A stretch of 64,000 bases of DNA from UKL13-3 sp964392775 (GTDB taxonomy: Bacteria; Bacteroidota; Bacteroidia; UKL13-3): the NCBI GenBank assembly GCA_964392775.1, contig CAYMRD010000003.1, forward strand, positions 62,001-126,000, given 5' to 3'. The translations under genes and the position numbers were made by a program. Of this stretch, positions 8,836 to 17,711 are shown in pieces. Numbering within the stretch: the stretch's first letter is position 1; each line of letters starts with the position of its first letter. The notes under the pieces are model-generated. The model saw nothing but the letters and a program-made list of their open reading frames with translations, did not search any database and had not been told where the DNA came from.

Positions 8836-9111
8836 TTACTTACGGATCTCAAGTTCTTTGATGATGGCACGGTAACGGAAAATGTCTTCGCGGATCAGGT
8901 AATCCAGCAAAGCACGTCTTTTACCTACCAGTTTCACAAGGCTCAACTCAGCCGAGAAATCTTTTTTGTTAGCTTTTAAATGCTCGGTGATGTGGTTGAT
9001 GCGATGTGTGAACAAAGCGATCTGACTCTCAGCCGAACCTGTGTCTGTAGCAGACTTAGCTCTACCGTACTTAGCGAAAACGTCTTGTTTTCTTTCTGTG
9101 GTCAAATACAT
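8836..9111 (-). CDS. rpsO: 30S ribosomal protein S15
   Basis: 91 residues, close to the usual S15 length. The family features are clear: an N-terminal TTERKQDVFAKYG, the DTGSAESQIA segment, HLKANKKD, and the GKRRALLDYL region, which contacts 16S rRNA and helps build the central domain of the small subunit. A strong Bacteroidota-type promoter lies upstream at 9144-9174 and an intrinsic terminator downstream at 8713-8747. Confidence 0.97.
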   Translation of the reverse strand: MYLTTERKQDVFAKYGRAKSATDTGSAESQIALFTHRINHITEHLKANKKDFSAELSLVKLVGKRRALLDYLIREDIFRYRAIIKELEIRK

Positions 9112-9143
9112 GTTGTAATTGTTTAATTGTTATAAATGGGCTG

Positions 9144-9174
9144 CGAAGATAGGTAAAAGTATGAATGAACCAAA
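9144..9174 (-). promoter_or_regulatory. Promoter of rpsO
   Basis: On the minus strand TTTG (9174-9171) is 19 nt from TATCTTCG (9151-9144), one base from the consensus TAnnTTTG. The leader to the ATG at 9111 would be about 25 to 30 nt. Confidence 0.6.
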
Positions 9175-9310
9175 TCAAACCTTAAAATCAATACTCTCAA
9201 ATCCACTGCTTTATCGGTTTCCGTTTACCTACGAATTAAACCCTTTCATCTAAATTTTGTCTGATACAACACCCAGAAGCCCTAATATTGCACCCTTATC
9301 TGAATCCCGA

Positions 9311-11800
9311 ATGAGAATTATACTGTTGACCCTGGCGGGTATATTTATTTCATATTTATCTGTATCTCAACCCACAGGAGGCGGACGCCCCATGTCGGGA
9401 GGCGGAAAACCGATTGGGCGTGTGTATGGTAAAGTAATCGACTCGCGGACCAAAAAACCGGTGGATTATGCTTCGGTAACCTTGCTGGCTGCTCAAAAAG
9501 ACAGTATGATCAGCGGGGTATTGGCTCAGGGAAATGGTGATTTTAATATGGAAAAGTTGCCCTTGGGACGGTTCAGGCTCCGTATTCAGTTTATTGGCTA
9601 CAAAAACTATACACAGCCTGTAATCATTACGCCCAATACTCTTGAACAGGATTTAGGGGATTTAATGGTAGAACCTGATACAAAACAGTTAAATGATGTG
9701 GTTATATCGGGCGAAAAGGCTCCGGTATCCATGAGCATCGACCGGAGAACGTATAATGTCGACAAGGATATTTCATCCCGCGGAGGCACGGCCATTGACG
9801 TGATGAAAAACATCCCCGGCCTCACGGTGGATGCCGATGGAAATGTTGCACTGCGCAATAACTCTCCCACTATTTTTATTGATGGAAGACCAACCACCTT
9901 AACCCTTGAGCAGATCCCGTCCGACCAAATTGACCGTATTGAAGTGATCACCAATCCTTCGGCAAAATATGATGCCAGTTCCAGTGGAGGAATCGTGAAT
10001 GTGGTGATGAAAACCAATACTAAACCCGGATACAACGGAATGGTCGGTGCCAATATCGGAACCAATAACCGGTATGGGGTCAACGGAAATATCAATATCA
10101 AAGAAAAGCCCTTCAATTTTTCGGCTTCGTATAACCTGAATGCACGGCAAAACCCTTCGAAGGGATACACCAACCGTACCAGTTTATCGAATGAGGCGCC
10201 CACCGGTTATTACGAGCAAAACAACCAGAACCTGTCGTCAAACCTGATGCAACATGCCCGGCTTGGACTGGATTACAGCGTAAACAACCGCAATACTTTA
10301 ACCCTTTCTCAAAGCATCGTGCATGGTAATTTTGACCAGAATGATGAACAAACATTTACCCAGCTCAATGCGAGTGACAGTATTCTAAGTTCGGGAAACA
10401 GGGCTACCGATCAGGAAACCCGATTTCAAAACTATACAACTCAGGTACTATGGAAACGAACGTATCCTAAACAAGGCAAAGAGTGGACAACGGATATCAG
10501 CTACAATAACGGCAAACAGAGCAGTGATGCCCTTTTTACTACCTACAATTATAACGGCATGGGTATTTTACTGCCTAACAACCCTCAATTACAGCAGAAT
10601 ATTGGAGGTGGCCGGAATCAGATGGTGAATTTCCAGTTTGATTTTACCAACCCGCTGAGTGATTCTTCAAAGTTTGAATGGGGTGTAAAAAGTAATTACT
10701 CCCAAAGCCGGACAGGGCTTGATGTAAGTGCTTTTGATTATGCCACGGATACCTATATCAGGGATACCTTTTTAACCAACGATTTTAAAATTACTAATTT
10801 TATCAGTGCGGCCTATGTTAATTACAGCGGTTACCTGTGGGGCATTGGTTATCAGGCGGGTGTTCGTTTTGAGCAGACAAACTTTACCGGAGAGCTTGTA
10901 AACAAAGGGTTGTCGTTTGAATATATTTATCCCAATGGTACAGAAAATCTGGCCAAAGCATTGTTTCCAAGTCTTTATTTATCCAAACGGCTAAATGAAC
11001 GTAATGAGGTGCAACTGAACTTTTCGCGCAAAATTGACAGACCGGGGCGCATGCAGGTTATGCCATATATCATGTTTAGTGATAAGCTCAATTACCAGAT
11101 CGGGAACCCTGCCCTTGCTCCCGAGTTTATTAACCTTGCCGAAGCAAACTACAATAGTATATGGGATAATGTGAGCTGGCTTACATCTGTGTATGTAAGA
11201 TACAACCAAGACCCGATTACACGCTATGTGTACCGCTCAACAACAGATTCAAATGTATTGATCACCACCTTTATCAATGGGGAAGGGAGCGCATCGTATG
11301 GATGGGAAAACACGGTTAAGTTTTCATTTTTTAAACGGAAAATGGATTTAACATTCAGTGGAAATGCTTACCATGTAAATATTAGCGCAAACACAGTAAA
11401 CGGAACAATCCAAAACAGCGGATGGAGCTGGAACGGAAAAGCAATAGCGAGCTACAAATTACCGGCTGCATTTACCGTTCAGTTAAATGGTTCTTACGAA
11501 GCACCGAAAATTATCACGCAGGGAACAACCCTGCCCGTGTATTCAATGGACTTTTCGCTAAACAAAGATGTAAGTAAAAAACTCTCGTTTAATTTTACCA
11601 TCCACGATATTTTTAATACCCGCAGGTTTGGCTCAAGCTTCGAAACAGACTATTTTACTCAGGATCTTTCGCGCAGGCGTGATGTACGGTTTTTCCGCTT
11701 TGGGTTTACGTACCGCTTTGGCGAATGGGATACTTCATTGTTCCGCAAACGTAAGAGCAACTCCGACAATCAGGGTGGTGGAATGGATATGGACTTCTAG
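9311..11800 (+). CDS. TonB-dependent-receptor-like outer membrane beta-barrel protein
   Basis: 829 residues from the ATG at 9311. A signal peptide (MRIILLTLAGIFISYLSVSQ) is followed by a Gly-rich linker, a carboxypeptidase-regulatory-like Ig domain (about 35-120, GRVYGKVIDSRTKKPVDYAS), a plug-like domain (about 130-225, with IFIDGRPT and IPSDQIDRIEVITNPSAKYD) and a long barrel ending in FRFGFTYRFGEWD. This is the architecture of the OMP_b-brl_3 outer-membrane family of Bacteroidota. It may take up an unknown ligand; no SusD partner is nearby. The frame extends to a TTG at 9257, but the signal peptide favours 9311, and a -7-like TAATATTG at 9283-9290 lies just before it. The C-terminal tail is basic and Gly/Met-rich. 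Confidence 0.88.
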   Translation: MRIILLTLAGIFISYLSVSQPTGGGRPMSGGGKPIGRVYGKVIDSRTKKPVDYASVTLLAAQKDSMISGVLAQGNGDFNMEKLPLGRFRLRIQFIGYKNYTQPVIITPNTLEQDLGDLMVEPDTKQLNDVVISGEKAPVSMSIDRRTYNVDKDISSRGGTAIDVMKNIPGLTVDADGNVALRNNSPTIFIDGRPTTLTLEQIPSDQIDRIEVITNPSAKYDASSSGGIVNVVMKTNTKPGYNGMVGANIGTNNRYGVNGNINIKEKPFNFSASYNLNARQNPSKGYTNRTSLSNEAPTGYYEQNNQNLSSNLMQHARLGLDYSVNNRNTLTLSQSIVHGNFDQNDEQTFTQLNASDSILSSGNRATDQETRFQNYTTQVLWKRTYPKQGKEWTTDISYNNGKQSSDALFTTYNYNGMGILLPNNPQLQQNIGGGRNQMVNFQFDFTNPLSDSSKFEWGVKSNYSQSRTGLDVSAFDYATDTYIRDTFLTNDFKITNFISAAYVNYSGYLWGIGYQAGVRFEQTNFTGELVNKGLSFEYIYPNGTENLAKALFPSLYLSKRLNERNEVQLNFSRKIDRPGRMQVMPYIMFSDKLNYQIGNPALAPEFINLAEANYNSIWDNVSWLTSVYVRYNQDPITRYVYRSTTDSNVLITTFINGEGSASYGWENTVKFSFFKRKMDLTFSGNAYHVNISANTVNGTIQNSGWSWNGKAIASYKLPAAFTVQLNGSYEAPKIITQGTTLPVYSMDFSLNKDVSKKLSFNFTIHDIFNTRRFGSSFETDYFTQDLSRRRDVRFFRFGFTYRFGEWDTSLFRKRKSNSDNQGGGMDMDF

Positions 11801-11812
11801 TAGATGTGTGTC

Positions 11813-11848
11813 GCGAGGCTTTGCTCGCGATGGCGAGCAAAGCCTCGC
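11813..11848. repeat. 16-bp perfect palindromic hairpin
   Basis: GCGAGGCTTTGCTCGC (11813-11828) and its exact complement (11833-11848) are separated by GATG. It starts 12 nt after the stop of the barrel gene. It has no T-run after it, so it looks like a dispersed palindromic repeat rather than a classic terminator, though it could halt exonucleases or polymerase. Confidence 0.85.
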
Positions 11849-11881
11849 CAATTTGTGATGTGTGATTGAGAATTTCAAATT

Positions 11882-11908
11882 CGAATATTGAAGCACGAAA
11901 TTCGAAAA
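11882..11908. repeat. 27-nt dispersed repeat, copy 1
   Basis: This element (begins CGAATATTG, ends TTCGAAAA) matches 17675-17701 at 26 of 27 positions. Both copies lie shortly after the stop codon of a plus-strand gene. The core GAAATTCGAAA is also present in related form near 63250-63278. Confidence 0.7.
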
Positions 11909-12005
11909 GTACATCCTTTGTTGCAGACAGTACAATGGAAATGGCTTTTTAGAAAAACAGTATCCTTTTTGCACGATGCTGAAATAAACCGTTTCTTTGA
12001 AACAC

Positions 12006-13094
12006 ATGTTTAAAGGCATCACCATTGGTTTCTGTCTGATTCTGTTTGTGCAGATTGCTATATATGCACAATCCGACAGTACGGGTAAACTATCGTTTTC
12101 AGGGTATCTCGAAGTGTATTCAACCCGGGATATGAATGCAACTCCCAATAACGAGCGTCCTCCCATTTTTTATAACTACAAACGAACCAATGAAGTTGCT
12201 GTTAACCTCGCGTTTATCAAAGCAAATTATCAGGCAGGCAGAACCCGGGCAAGTTTAGCATTTATGGCCGGAAATTATGTTACATACAATATGGCCAATG
12301 AGCCTGCAAGCTTACGTCCGTTGTATGAAGCTTATGCCGGGGTAAAATTGAGTGCTCGTAAAAACCTTTGGATTGATGCCGGGGTTCTTCCTTCACATAT
12401 AGGATTGGAAAGCCCGGAGGGAAAAAGCCAGTGGACTCTTACCCGCAGCATAGCCGCTGAAGCATCCCCATATTATGAAACAGGTGTGCGGTTGCATTAC
12501 CAAACCGACAATAAACATTGGCTGATGGGTCTTTTTGTGCTCAACGGCTGGCAACGTATTCAGCATATTCCGGCAAATAGCACTCCCTCCTTCGGAACCC
12601 GGTTAACATACACTCCATCCGATAAATTGATGCTAAATTACAGCACCTTTATTGGCAATGAGTTTCCCGATTCGGCCCAACAATGGCGTTACTTTAACAA
12701 CCTTCACACCGTTATCACCCTATCCGAAAAATGGGCCGTAAACGGAGGCTTTGATATTGGCTTTCAACAACGCACTCCGTCAAGTCCGGCTTATGCTATG
12801 TGGTATACACCATATATGAATCTGCGGTATCAGTTTGCAGAAAAATGGTATGCTTGTTTACGGGGCGAATATTATTCGGATCCTGATCAGGTGATTGCCA
12901 AAACAAAAACGGCTAACGGATTTCAAACATTAGGGTACTCAATTAATATCGACTGTCACATTACCCCCAAAGCAATGTGGCGTATCGAATACCGAGGATT
13001 CAACAGCAAGGATGCCATTTTTTACGGCACAACCAATCAAACCCAAAGCAATTTATACAACGGCTTTACAACTTGTTTAGCCTTCTCATTTTAA
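12006..13094 (+). CDS. Outer membrane porin-like beta-barrel protein
   Basis: 362 residues from the ATG at 12006 (the frame reaches a TTG at 11997, less likely). A signal peptide ends at IYAQ and is followed by FSGYLEVYSTRDMNATPNNERPPIFYNY, then alternating amphipathic strands ending in aromatic residues (LAFSF). The arrangement fits the Bacteroidota BBP2/OmpL-like porin family, proteins assumed to form general or solute channels. No substrate can be assigned. Its stop codon TAA shares the sequence TTAA with the stop of the convergent glycosyltransferase gene, so the two genes overlap by 4 nt and no terminator fits between them. Confidence 0.75.
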   Translation: MFKGITIGFCLILFVQIAIYAQSDSTGKLSFSGYLEVYSTRDMNATPNNERPPIFYNYKRTNEVAVNLAFIKANYQAGRTRASLAFMAGNYVTYNMANEPASLRPLYEAYAGVKLSARKNLWIDAGVLPSHIGLESPEGKSQWTLTRSIAAEASPYYETGVRLHYQTDNKHWLMGLFVLNGWQRIQHIPANSTPSFGTRLTYTPSDKLMLNYSTFIGNEFPDSAQQWRYFNNLHTVITLSEKWAVNGGFDIGFQQRTPSSPAYAMWYTPYMNLRYQFAEKWYACLRGEYYSDPDQVIAKTKTANGFQTLGYSINIDCHITPKAMWRIEYRGFNSKDAIFYGTTNQTQSNLYNGFTTCLAFSF

Positions 13095-16048
13095 TTGCCT
13101 CCAAGTCGCTGGTATTCTTGCATGCAGAACTGAGCCTCCTGTGTTTTCCCTTGTTTGGTAAACACTTCGGCCAATATCCTGTAACCCATTGTGTAATTTG
13201 GATTGATAGTTAAACACAGTTTGAGATTTTCTTCGGCTTTATTATAAGATCCTAAGTTATAATAAGCCGTACCCAGATCATAGTAAATCTGAGGGGCTCT
13301 ATTTCCTCCACGTTTGAGTGCCTGTTCAAGGTATTTGATTCCTCCCTGAATATTGTTTTTAGCGAATTCAATCCTCGACAAATAATAATAGGCATCGGTA
13401 TAATTAAACTTATAGTCGATAGCTGTTTTGAAGTATTCCTGTCCTTTATCCAAATCTTTTTTTGCATTGGCATAAGCCAACCCCATATTTGAATAAGCCG
13501 TGTAATTTTCAGGATATATTTCGATGGCCTTTTTGAAGGCAACAATTGCCTCATCCGGATGCTGAGCCGAGAGCAATGCCAATCCTTTCATGCGGAATGC
13601 TTCTTCATCCATCGGATTCCATTCACATGCTTTGGTAAAATAATAGATTGCAGAATCAAATTGATTCGACTCAAACGCCTTGTATCCCAATGGCATATAA
13701 TACACCTCTCGTTTTACCACCACCGCTATCGGAACACCATCGGCTTCCACTTTATATACGGTTCCTTTGGGAGGATATCCGCCTTCGGTTAACAGTTCAT
13801 TTTTGGAATAGGTGCGTGAAGTATAAATCGCATAATCCCAGAAAGGTTTTCCCTCCTCATACTCCCGTACCCACTGAAACTGAATATTCGGATTGATGCG
13901 TTGCGCATAATACGCGGCAGTTAATGGCTCGTTGTTAATCGCAACAACGATACTTCCGGTTGGTTCTTGTTGGGCAATCCACTCGGCAGCTTCGCGACAG
14001 GAATTTGAATAATAATCAAGTTCATAGTTACCGTAAGCACCTCTTGTTCCTCCAACCAATTCATTAAAATACACAACTTCATTCGGGTGGTTTTTAACCA
14101 TCCAGATAGCAGGTAAACTTACCATACCTAACGCCACCGATGCAATCACTTTAGGTACCCAGATATTTTTAGTTAACCTCATTAAACTTTCCCAACCCAA
14201 AGCCGTGAGTACGATCAGTGGCGGATAGGTAAACAGGTAATGTCTCCATCCATTGTAATAATACATGCTTTGTACTTCGGCATACACAATCGGAAATAAA
14301 AACACGAACAATACTACCGGGATCAGCATATAGGTTGACGTAAATTTTTTCTTCCAGGTAAATGCCAATATCAATAACAGCGCAAAACCTGCCAATACAA
14401 ACAACGGAGAATTGATAAGGATGAACTTTGGTAAATAATACCAGGGCACGTTTGCCATATACATTCTTACACCTTCAAACAACTCGTGATTGTACGTAAA
14501 AAACTCCGCGCCCGTTGATTTTTTGAGAGCCACATACCAGTTGGTTAACCATTCTTCCTGTCCGAACGGCCATAATGAAATACCAACGATATGTGCAACA
14601 AATACAATGGTTACACCCGAAATAAAATAAGGTATCAGTAATGTTGAAGCCATAGCCCATCCGTGTTTACGCATATACGCCAACCAGCTTAATCCCATAA
14701 ACAAACCTGTATACGCATAAAACACAATTCCCCCGATACGCGCCCCAATCGCAATCCCAATTCCGACACCACACCATAACAGGTAGGTAAATTTAGGTAC
14801 CGGTAAACTTCGCAATACTTTTAGCAGGTAAAACATGGCCATGGCACAACCGGCTGCAAACGGAATATCCGTTGGATTGTTCATGCTGTGCCCAAAAAAT
14901 ACCGGACTGAAAATAATAAACAACAGCGCAAACACTCCCGCTCTCCAGCCTCCTATTTCCTTAGCTGCCAGCGATGCAAACAACATTGCCAGTAAACCAT
15001 ACAATGCATTCAGAAAATGCCTCGTTTCAAATTCGCCCCACGGTTTAATATTGGTATTGAGCCAGGCCGAAATCACATTAAAATGTTCGCCATAATAACG
15101 GAACTCATTCATACTCGAAGTTTCACTCAAAGCAGTTTTGTCTTCGCCATCAGTATCAAAATATTTGAGCATCTCATACCCGTACATATTATGCCGTTTG
15201 GCATCCCAACTGATTCCATAATCAAAACTCAATTTTGGAATGAGGATAATGGCTGCCAGTAAAACTACGATATAAGCAAGCCTGTTGATCGGTGCATTTC
15301 CGGGTTTTGATTTGCCAAACGGTTTTGAAAGCGGCTCCAGCACAAACCAGTTAATCCTCGATAAAATAGCAGTTTTAAGTATTTCTCCCAATCTGTTAAA
15401 TTGAGGAATATTATCTTTCTGAGTCAGCGAAAAACGACCCATTGTCTCTTCTTCGTATATCGAAGTGCACATCATGTTCAAAGCAGACAAATTGCGTTTC
15501 GCAAGATTTTCTTTGATACTTTGTTTGCTAAAAAAAACAAATTGATGTGTATAGTCCTTTACCGGCAATGGCAAGGTTAATTGTCCTACCAAGTTGTATG
15601 CCCACTTCTTCATTTTGGTAAGCATGGGTAATGATAGTTTACCGGATTGCCTGTTAAACTCACCAATATACATGTGCTTATCCGTAAACTGTTTTTTATG
15701 CAATTGGAAAAGCGCCAATACAGCCGGAATATTTGTCTTGGAATCTGCAATATATACCCAGTTAGCTTTAGCATTTTCAAGCTCTTCCTTTGCCTGATCC
15801 AACAATACCACCCTGCATTTTTGTTTCGCGATAAGTTCAGCAATTTCTTTCTGAGTAGCAATCTCAGATAATTCAGAATTCGCTACAAGCAGCAAATCAG
15901 ATTCACCTTTTGAGCGTCCTAATGCACCCGCAATATTTTTCCCGATTTCCTCAATATTGTTAGAATTGACATAGGCTATAAAAACCAGTTCATTCGAACT
16001 GGTTGGTGCTGCCTGTTTAACCTGATGGGTCTGCTTTTGTTTTTTCAT
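13091..16048 (-). CDS. Large membrane glycosyltransferase: degenerate GT2-like domain, GT-C domain and C-terminal TPRs
   Basis: 985 residues in three parts. Residues about 18-240 are soluble and resemble a dolichyl-phosphate-sugar synthase (GT2) that lost its metal-binding DxD: the late segment KMKKWAYNLVGQL...LPVKDYTHQFVFFSK matches the family pattern R..SR..N.L...G.PV.D.T.GFR.F. Residues about 253-720 have roughly ten or more membrane helices with a GT-C first-loop signature GISWDAKRH (Asp282 the likely catalytic acid) plus RHFLN and NNPTDIPF in following loops, as in PMT/ArnT-type enzymes that use lipid-linked sugars. Residues about 785-985 hold around six TPRs. It probably glycosylates an envelope protein or lipid on the periplasmic side; substrate unknown. 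Domain boundaries are estimates; the GT2 relation is my inference. Confidence 0.8.
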   Translation of the reverse strand: MKKQKQTHQVKQAAPTSSNELVFIAYVNSNNIEEIGKNIAGALGRSKGESDLLLVANSELSEIATQKEIAELIAKQKCRVVLLDQAKEELENAKANWVYIADSKTNIPAVLALFQLHKKQFTDKHMYIGEFNRQSGKLSLPMLTKMKKWAYNLVGQLTLPLPVKDYTHQFVFFSKQSIKENLAKRNLSALNMMCTSIYEEETMGRFSLTQKDNIPQFNRLGEILKTAILSRINWFVLEPLSKPFGKSKPGNAPINRLAYIVVLLAAIILIPKLSFDYGISWDAKRHNMYGYEMLKYFDTDGEDKTALSETSSMNEFRYYGEHFNVISAWLNTNIKPWGEFETRHFLNALYGLLAMLFASLAAKEIGGWRAGVFALLFIIFSPVFFGHSMNNPTDIPFAAGCAMAMFYLLKVLRSLPVPKFTYLLWCGVGIGIAIGARIGGIVFYAYTGLFMGLSWLAYMRKHGWAMASTLLIPYFISGVTIVFVAHIVGISLWPFGQEEWLTNWYVALKKSTGAEFFTYNHELFEGVRMYMANVPWYYLPKFILINSPLFVLAGFALLLILAFTWKKKFTSTYMLIPVVLFVFLFPIVYAEVQSMYYYNGWRHYLFTYPPLIVLTALGWESLMRLTKNIWVPKVIASVALGMVSLPAIWMVKNHPNEVVYFNELVGGTRGAYGNYELDYYSNSCREAAEWIAQQEPTGSIVVAINNEPLTAAYYAQRINPNIQFQWVREYEEGKPFWDYAIYTSRTYSKNELLTEGGYPPKGTVYKVEADGVPIAVVVKREVYYMPLGYKAFESNQFDSAIYYFTKACEWNPMDEEAFRMKGLALLSAQHPDEAIVAFKKAIEIYPENYTAYSNMGLAYANAKKDLDKGQEYFKTAIDYKFNYTDAYYYLSRIEFAKNNIQGGIKYLEQALKRGGNRAPQIYYDLGTAYYNLGSYNKAEENLKLCLTINPNYTMGYRILAEVFTKQGKTQEAQFCMQEYQRLGGN

Positions 16049-16193
16049 GATAGCTGATTTCTGAACAATTAATGCGCAACGAATCTATAAAAAATGTTGA
16101 AAGCACGATAATCCGAAATGAGGTTTACCCAATCCGTTGTAATCTATTTACCCTCAACAGCAAGATGAAGTTTACATCACCCCCTTTTTTGAG

Positions 16194-16224
16194 TTTCGAG
16201 TATTGAAAAATATCACTATCCTTG
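16194..16224 (+). promoter_or_regulatory. Probable promoter of the FAD oxidoreductase gene
   Basis: TTTC (16194-16197), 19 nt, then TATCCTTG (16217-16224): one mismatch in each Bacteroidota promoter element. The ATG follows 8 nt after the -7 box, so the leader would be very short. Confidence 0.4.
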
Positions 16225-16232
16225 CGTGATTT

Positions 16233-17669
16233 ATGACGACACAAACTCAAACCAAACGCGTTGCGGTAATTGGTGCCGGTCCTGCCGGTATTACCTGTGC
16301 CTACCAGTTGGCCAAGCAAGGCGTAGAAGTGCATTTATACGAAGCTGCCCCGCAAGTGGGTGGTCTTGCCAAAACCCTTGACTTATGGGGACAACGGGTA
16401 GACCTAGGCCCGCATCGTTTTTTTAGCGATGATACCCGCGTAAATAAATTGTGGCTCGAAGTGGCAGGACGCGACTACCGTATGGTGGACCGCCTTACCC
16501 GCATTTATTATAAAAAGAATTTTTACTACTACCCTGTTAAAGCGTTTGATGCTTTAAGTAAACTGGGATTGTTTACATCAGCACTTTGTGTGTTGAGTTA
16601 TTTTAAAGAAAAAATTGCCCCTACCAAACAGGATGGAACGTTCGAAAGTTGGGTAACCAACCGTTTTGGAAAAAGATTGTATGAGATCTTTTTCCAAACA
16701 TACACTGAAAAATTATGGGGTATTAAATGTAACGAGCTTGATGCCGATTTTGCCGCTCAACGCATCAAAAAATTCTCATTGGGCGAGGCCATGAAAAATG
16801 CTTTGGGCATTGGTGGTACCAAACACAAAACACTGGTTGACCAGTTTGCGTACCCAACAGGAGGAACGGGAATGATTTATGAACGGATGCAAACATTTAT
16901 CAATGCCAATGGCGGAAAAGTAATTTGCAGCCAACCCGTAAAACGTGTGGTAAAAAAAGGTGATACAGCAACGGGCATTGAACTGATGAATAGCGAAGTA
17001 TTGGAATACACCGATGTGGTGTCGACCATGCCATTTACCATTATGGTGAAACAATTACCGGACGTTCCGCAACCAATCGTTGACTTCGCCAATAAATTAA
17101 CTTTCCGCAATACCATTTTGGTATATTTACAAGTTGACGGAAAAGATCTATTTCCGGATAACTGGTTGTATGTACATTCGGCAGATGTTGAAACCGGACG
17201 TATTTCCAATTTCAGAAACTATGTTCCTGAGATTAACCAGGGTAAAGAAACCACGATTGTGGCAATGGAATACTGGTGCTACGATGAGGACAAAATGTGG
17301 AGCATGAGCGAATCAGAACTGATTGAGTTGGGTAAAACAGAATTGATCAAAACAGGCTTGCACAAAGGTTGTCCGATTACCGATGGGTATGTTTACAAGA
17401 TTCAACGTTGTTACCCGGTTTACAGCAATAATTATAAAGATGTGCTTAAACCCATCGAAACCTATTTAAGCGGAATTAAAGGTTTAAGTGTGATTGGACG
17501 TTATGGCGCGTTTAAATACAACAACCAGGACCACAGTATCCTGATGGGATTGTTAGCTGCCGATAATATTGTAACCAATGCCGGTCATAATTTGTGGGAT
17601 ATCAATACCGATTACGATAATTACCAGGAGCGTTCAACGATTACGGCTGCAGGGTTGAGTAACGGGTAA
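16233..17669 (+). CDS. FAD-dependent amine-oxidase-like oxidoreductase (UDP-galactopyranose mutase-related)
   Basis: 478 residues with an N-terminal Rossmann FAD motif GAGPAG at 14-19, followed by the GG-containing QVGGLAKT and the DLGPHRFFSDD segment. The middle (YYPVKAF, FQTYTEKLWGI) and the C-terminal FAD-binding region (RYGAFKYNNQDHSILMGLLAAD) match a family of NAD(P)/FAD-dependent oxidoreductases often found with glycan genes and related to UDP-galactopyranose mutase and protoporphyrinogen oxidase. Cytoplasmic. It is divergent from the GT-C glycosyltransferase, which may point to sugar or lipid-linked precursor modification, but the substrate cannot be stated. holB follows 42 nt after it. 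Confidence 0.7.
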   Translation: MTTQTQTKRVAVIGAGPAGITCAYQLAKQGVEVHLYEAAPQVGGLAKTLDLWGQRVDLGPHRFFSDDTRVNKLWLEVAGRDYRMVDRLTRIYYKKNFYYYPVKAFDALSKLGLFTSALCVLSYFKEKIAPTKQDGTFESWVTNRFGKRLYEIFFQTYTEKLWGIKCNELDADFAAQRIKKFSLGEAMKNALGIGGTKHKTLVDQFAYPTGGTGMIYERMQTFINANGGKVICSQPVKRVVKKGDTATGIELMNSEVLEYTDVVSTMPFTIMVKQLPDVPQPIVDFANKLTFRNTILVYLQVDGKDLFPDNWLYVHSADVETGRISNFRNYVPEINQGKETTIVAMEYWCYDEDKMWSMSESELIELGKTELIKTGLHKGCPITDGYVYKIQRCYPVYSNNYKDVLKPIETYLSGIKGLSVIGRYGAFKYNNQDHSILMGLLAADNIVTNAGHNLWDINTDYDNYQERSTITAAGLSNG

Positions 17670-17674
17670 AAATC

Positions 17675-17701
17675 CGAATATTAAAGCACGAAATTCGAAA
17701 A
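17675..17701. repeat. 27-nt dispersed repeat, copy 2
   Basis: Same element as 11882-11908 with one mismatch (A for G at the ninth position). It begins 5 nt after the stop of the FAD oxidoreductase gene and ends 10 nt before the holB start. Confidence 0.7.
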
Positions 17702-17711
17702 CAGATTAGCA

